A DNA stretch of 34,717 bases from an uncultured Ruminococcus sp. (GTDB lineage Bacteria; Bacillota; Clostridia; Oscillospirales; CAG-382). The DNA lies in assembly GCA_902772845.1 (NCBI GenBank), contig CACYCI010000082.1:1-34717 (forward strand), read 5' to 3'. A program made the position numbers and the translations under genes. Shown in pieces: positions 32,634 to 34,717 of the stretch. Below the pieces are notes generated by a model. The model ran no database searches, had not been told where the DNA came from, and worked only from the letters and a program-made list of their open reading frames with translations. Numbering within the stretch: position 1 is the first letter of the stretch; each line of letters starts with the position of its first letter.

Positions 32634-33122
32634 TCAGGCCCAGGGATCTTCGGCAGCGGGTTTGCGGATATCGGGAAGCAGGAACTGTTCCCAAAGGAAC
32701 CACTGTTCGCCTTTGCGGCGGAGCTTGACCTGCCTGGGAGTATCTGCGCCGCCGGAAGTGATCCAGAGAGTGGCGTAGTTTTCGTCCTGATAGGAATAGG
32801 GGTTGTCGAACACTTCTACGGTGTAGGGCTGTTCGGGTTCATAGTTGTTAGCAGGGACAGCGCCTTTGAAATAGGAACGGGGGACATAGTCCTTGTCCAT
32901 GAACCTGTCGCGCAGGAACTGTTTGTCATAAGCCGAAAGCGGCTGCGGTCCTTTGAGGAAGTTGAGCATCTCGATGGAGTCGTCCTTGTTTTCAGGGTAA
33001 CGGCAGAGGGCGGCAACGGTGAGAGCTGCTGCCTTGAACGGAGTGTCGAGCGCTGCTTCGGGAAGAGCTTTGAGTTCTTCGAGATTGGCGGGAAGCGATT
33101 CGAATTTGATTGTTTCTGTCAT
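32634..33122 (-). CDS. DUF6935-like conserved hypothetical protein
   Basis: The 162-residue soluble protein has segments I recall from a clostridial family of unknown function (DUF6935): LPANLEELKALPEAALDTPF, AALTVAALCRYPENKDDSIE, MLNFLKGPQPLSAYDKQFL, and the end KLRRKGEQWFLWEQFLLPDI then RKPAAEDPWA. It has no signal peptide, membrane segment or catalytic motif that I can name. The name is from memory and should be checked. GGAG lies 8 bases before the ATG at 33122; the open frame upstream is within the promoter and the end of the TetR gene. The promoter is perfect consensus, so expression may be high. Confidence 0.8.
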   Translation of the reverse strand: MTETIKFESLPANLEELKALPEAALDTPFKAAALTVAALCRYPENKDDSIEMLNFLKGPQPLSAYDKQFLRDRFMDKDYVPRSYFKGAVPANNYEPEQPYTVEVFDNPYSYQDENYATLWITSGGADTPRQVKLRRKGEQWFLWEQFLLPDIRKPAAEDPWA

Positions 33123-33165
33123 GATAGTTCTCCTTTTCAAGATGATTTGGTGTACCCTATCGCTT

Positions 33166-33194
33166 ATTATACCAAAAACAATGCAAGTTGTCAA
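33166..33194 (-). promoter_or_regulatory. Perfect consensus promoter of the DUF6935-like gene
   Basis: On the minus strand TTGACA (33194-33189), 17 bases, TATAAT (33171-33166). Both hexamers are exact. The -35 starts two bases after the tetR stop codon, and no terminator separates the two genes. Confidence 0.92.
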
Positions 33195-33196
33195 CA

Positions 33197-33790
33197 TCAA
33201 TCGCATTCGGCGGCTATTTCGCTGTTTTTCCAAAAAGCGTTCACGGCGCCCGCAGCCAGCGTCCCCAGATCTTTTGTGACCTCTTCCGGCGTGCGCCGCC
33301 GGTCCGAAACGAACCATCTGCGGTATCCGGCTATCAGACCTGCTGCCACGAATTCGGTCAAAAGATCCAGCTTTTCGGGCGGTATGCCGGCGTTATCGGG
33401 GATCCGTTCGCGTATTTTTGCCGTTGCGGAAAGGAAAAACCGCGTTGTGTGTTCGGTGTTTTTGCGCGAATTGAACACGCTGCCGAAAAAGTCGGCGTCG
33501 TCGAGCAGAGCGGCGCCCAGGCGTTCTACCGCGGACGCCGGATCCGAGAGTATGTCGACCCCGGCAAACGAATCGTCCAGCCGTGTAAAAAGGTCCGCTT
33601 CCGCCTCTTCCACAATGCTGTGGACTCCCGCGTAATAATTGTAAAAGGTCTTGCGGTTTATATCCGCCCGCCTTGCCACGTCGGTGACCGTTATATCTTC
33701 AAAAGGCATTTCGGAATAGAGCGCCGCAAAAGCGCCTCTTATGGATTTTTTGGTGCGTATAACGCGCTTGTCCGTAACATTTTTCATCAT
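33197..33790 (-). CDS. TetR/AcrR-family transcriptional regulator
   Basis: A 197-residue regulator. The N-terminal helix-turn-helix (about 32-54) contains ITVTDVARRADINRKTFYNY, a close match to the TetR recognition region. The C-terminal ligand domain has no family-specific motif I can name. AAAGGA is upstream of two consecutive ATGs; I use the first at 33790, and the second at 33787 is at slightly better spacing. It is divergent from a DegV-family gene, with overlapping promoters and a palindrome between them, so control of that gene and of itself is likely. Confidence 0.9.
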   Translation of the reverse strand: MMKNVTDKRVIRTKKSIRGAFAALYSEMPFEDITVTDVARRADINRKTFYNYYAGVHSIVEEAEADLFTRLDDSFAGVDILSDPASAVERLGAALLDDADFFGSVFNSRKNTEHTTRFFLSATAKIRERIPDNAGIPPEKLDLLTEFVAAGLIAGYRRWFVSDRRRTPEEVTKDLGTLAAGAVNAFWKNSEIAAECD

Positions 33791-33869
33791 TTTGTCCTTT
33801 CGGGATCCGATAATATTATACAAAATTCGACAATGCGGGGCTTAATATACAAAAAACGCATTTGTGTGG

Positions 33870-33897
33870 TTGAATACCCCGCGCCGCTAATTATAAT
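33870..33897 (+). promoter_or_regulatory. Promoter of the DegV-family gene
   Basis: TTGAAT (33870-33875), 16 bases, TATAAT (33892-33897), 49 bases before the start. Its -10 overlaps the -10 of the divergent tetR promoter by four bases. Confidence 0.7.
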
Positions 33898-33919
33898 ACA
33901 GATAAACCGCGGTTGTCAA
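33890..33919 (-). promoter_or_regulatory. Promoter of tetR
   Basis: On the minus strand a perfect TTGACA (33919-33914), 18 bases, TATAAT (33895-33890). The leader to the tetR start is about 95 bases and holds GCGGGG/CCCCGC inverted arms (33836-33841 and 33877-33882) that could pair. Confidence 0.75.
33905..33914. promoter_or_regulatory. Candidate TetR operator palindrome
   Basis: AACCGCGGTT is a perfect 10-bp palindrome. It lies in the spacer of the tetR promoter and just downstream of the DegV -10, where a bound dimer would block both. The half-site is short for a TetR operator, so the true site may be longer and imperfect. Confidence 0.4.
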
Positions 33920-33946
33920 TAGCCGCACCGTTACGGAGGTATAATA

Positions 33947-34717
33947 ATGCTCGTTTTATTTACGGATACAGACACGGACATCACCCCGCGCGAGGCGAAA
34001 AAATACGGGTATCACCTTATAAGCATGCCTTACTGCATAGGCGAAAATACCGTTTATCCTTATGAAGATTTCGAAAAATTCGACCCGCACCCGTTCTATC
34101 AGTCATTGCGCGACGGCGTTATGCCCACCACCACGCTGCTTTCCGCCGACCGGTACATAAACTATTTCGAGCCGGTGTTCGCCAACGGCGACGATATCCT
34201 TTACGTCCATTTTTCAGCCGCCATGACAAGCACGTTCGATATCATGGAGCAGGCGCTCGCGTTCCTGCGCGAAAAATATCCCGAAAGAAAGTTCTATTCA
34301 ATAGACACCAAGGGCATCACCATAGAAAGTCTAAACATAGTAAAAGAGGTGGGCGACCTTTATCTTGCCGGAAAAACGGCGGACGAGATAGTGCTCTGGG
34401 CGGATTCCGAAGTGGATAAGTTCGCCACATATTTCTTTGCCGACGATCTCAAATTCTTCGCCCGCAGCGGCAGAGTCGGCGGCATCGCCGCTTTTATGGG
34501 CGGGATGCTGGGCATACGCCCCATTATCTACATGAATTCCGAAGGCAAAATGGTCAGCGTCAGCAAGGAAAAAGGCCGCGCCAACGCGCTCGCCCGCCTT
34601 GTGAAATACGTGGAAGAGCTGGGCGACGACCTTGAAAACCACCGCATCATCATAGGCCATTCCGATTCTCCCGAGCTCGCGCAGAAGCTGGGCTATATGC
34701 TTTACGAAAAATTCGGC
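33947..34717 (+). CDS. DegV/FakB-family fatty-acid-binding protein (3' end missing)
   Basis: At least 257 residues are present; the frame is open to the last base. DegV proteins bind a fatty acid and present it to the kinase FakA, feeding exogenous fatty acids into lipids. Seen here are the opening VLFTDTDTDITPREA, PTTTLLSAD (a variant of the usual TSQP/TSQ lipid-contact motif), HFSAAMTSTFDIM, YSIDTKGITIESL, and the conserved LKFFARSGRVGGIAAFMGGM with LGIRPII. GGAGG at 33935-33939 with a 7-base spacer sets the ATG at 33947. The divergent TetR gene is probably its regulator. The stop lies outside the window. Confidence 0.88.
   Translation, partial: MLVLFTDTDTDITPREAKKYGYHLISMPYCIGENTVYPYEDFEKFDPHPFYQSLRDGVMPTTTLLSADRYINYFEPVFANGDDILYVHFSAAMTSTFDIMEQALAFLREKYPERKFYSIDTKGITIESLNIVKEVGDLYLAGKTADEIVLWADSEVDKFATYFFADDLKFFARSGRVGGIAAFMGGMLGIRPIIYMNSEGKMVSVSKEKGRANALARLVKYVEELGDDLENHRIIIGHSDSPELAQKLGYMLYEKFG

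Overview
The window looks like a chromosomal segment of an uncultured or poorly described endospore-forming member of the Clostridia (Bacillota). The best evidence is a complete spoIIIAA-AH operon preceded by a SpoVB-family flippase. RNase J, an archaeal-type phosphoglycerate mutase, a DUF1540 protein, a DUF6935-like protein and several lipoprotein solute-binding proteins fit the same group. By eye the DNA is moderately GC-rich, with a strong G/C bias at third codon positions. Shine-Dalgarno sites are clear, and many -35/-10 pairs are close to TTGACA-17-TATAAT. No rRNA, tRNA, CRISPR array, prophage or intact insertion sequence was seen. The only mobile-element trace is a decayed reverse-transcriptase fragment.

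Layout. (1) 1-3260, plus strand: end of infB, rbfA, nrnA, truB, then a ParB/Noc-type DNA-binding protein ending in a strong terminator. (2) 3259-4623: a two-repeat hypothetical protein on the minus strand whose leader is a 13-bp triplicate, then a frameshifted remnant of a reverse transcriptase. (3) 4620-7391, minus: a calcineurin-like phosphoesterase and an orphan OppA-like lipoprotein. (4) 7462-11497, minus: a tightly packed operon deoB-tsaE-tsaB-rpiB-apgM combining pentose/triose phosphate metabolism with t6A tRNA modification. (5) 11499-17607, plus: spoVB-like gene and spoIIIAA-AH, ending in a terminator. (6) 17648-20238, minus: RNase J and a short-chain dehydrogenase. (7) 20355-22666: murA (+), a COG1768-like phosphoesterase (-) and a DUF1540 gene (+) with a forespore-like promoter. 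(8) 22659-28498, minus: rlmB, a degenerate P-type-ATPase-like membrane protein, rnhB, yraN and thrC in one apparent operon. (9) 28524-31871, minus: two paralogous sugar-type solute-binding lipoproteins in separate transcription units and without permeases. (10) 31926-34717: a small QueG-like ferredoxin-domain protein and a DUF6935-like protein (-), then a TetR regulator (-) divergent from a DegV/FakB-type protein (+, cut by the window end).

The strongest candidates for something new are the P-type-ATPase-like protein at 25168-27669, which has the fold's landmarks but lacks the phosphorylated DKTGT aspartate; the duplicated-domain protein with its tandem-repeat leader; the DUF6935-like gene behind a perfect consensus promoter; and the shared-promoter TetR/DegV switch. 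Everything here is read by eye. Family assignments rest on recognised motifs, not on database searches.
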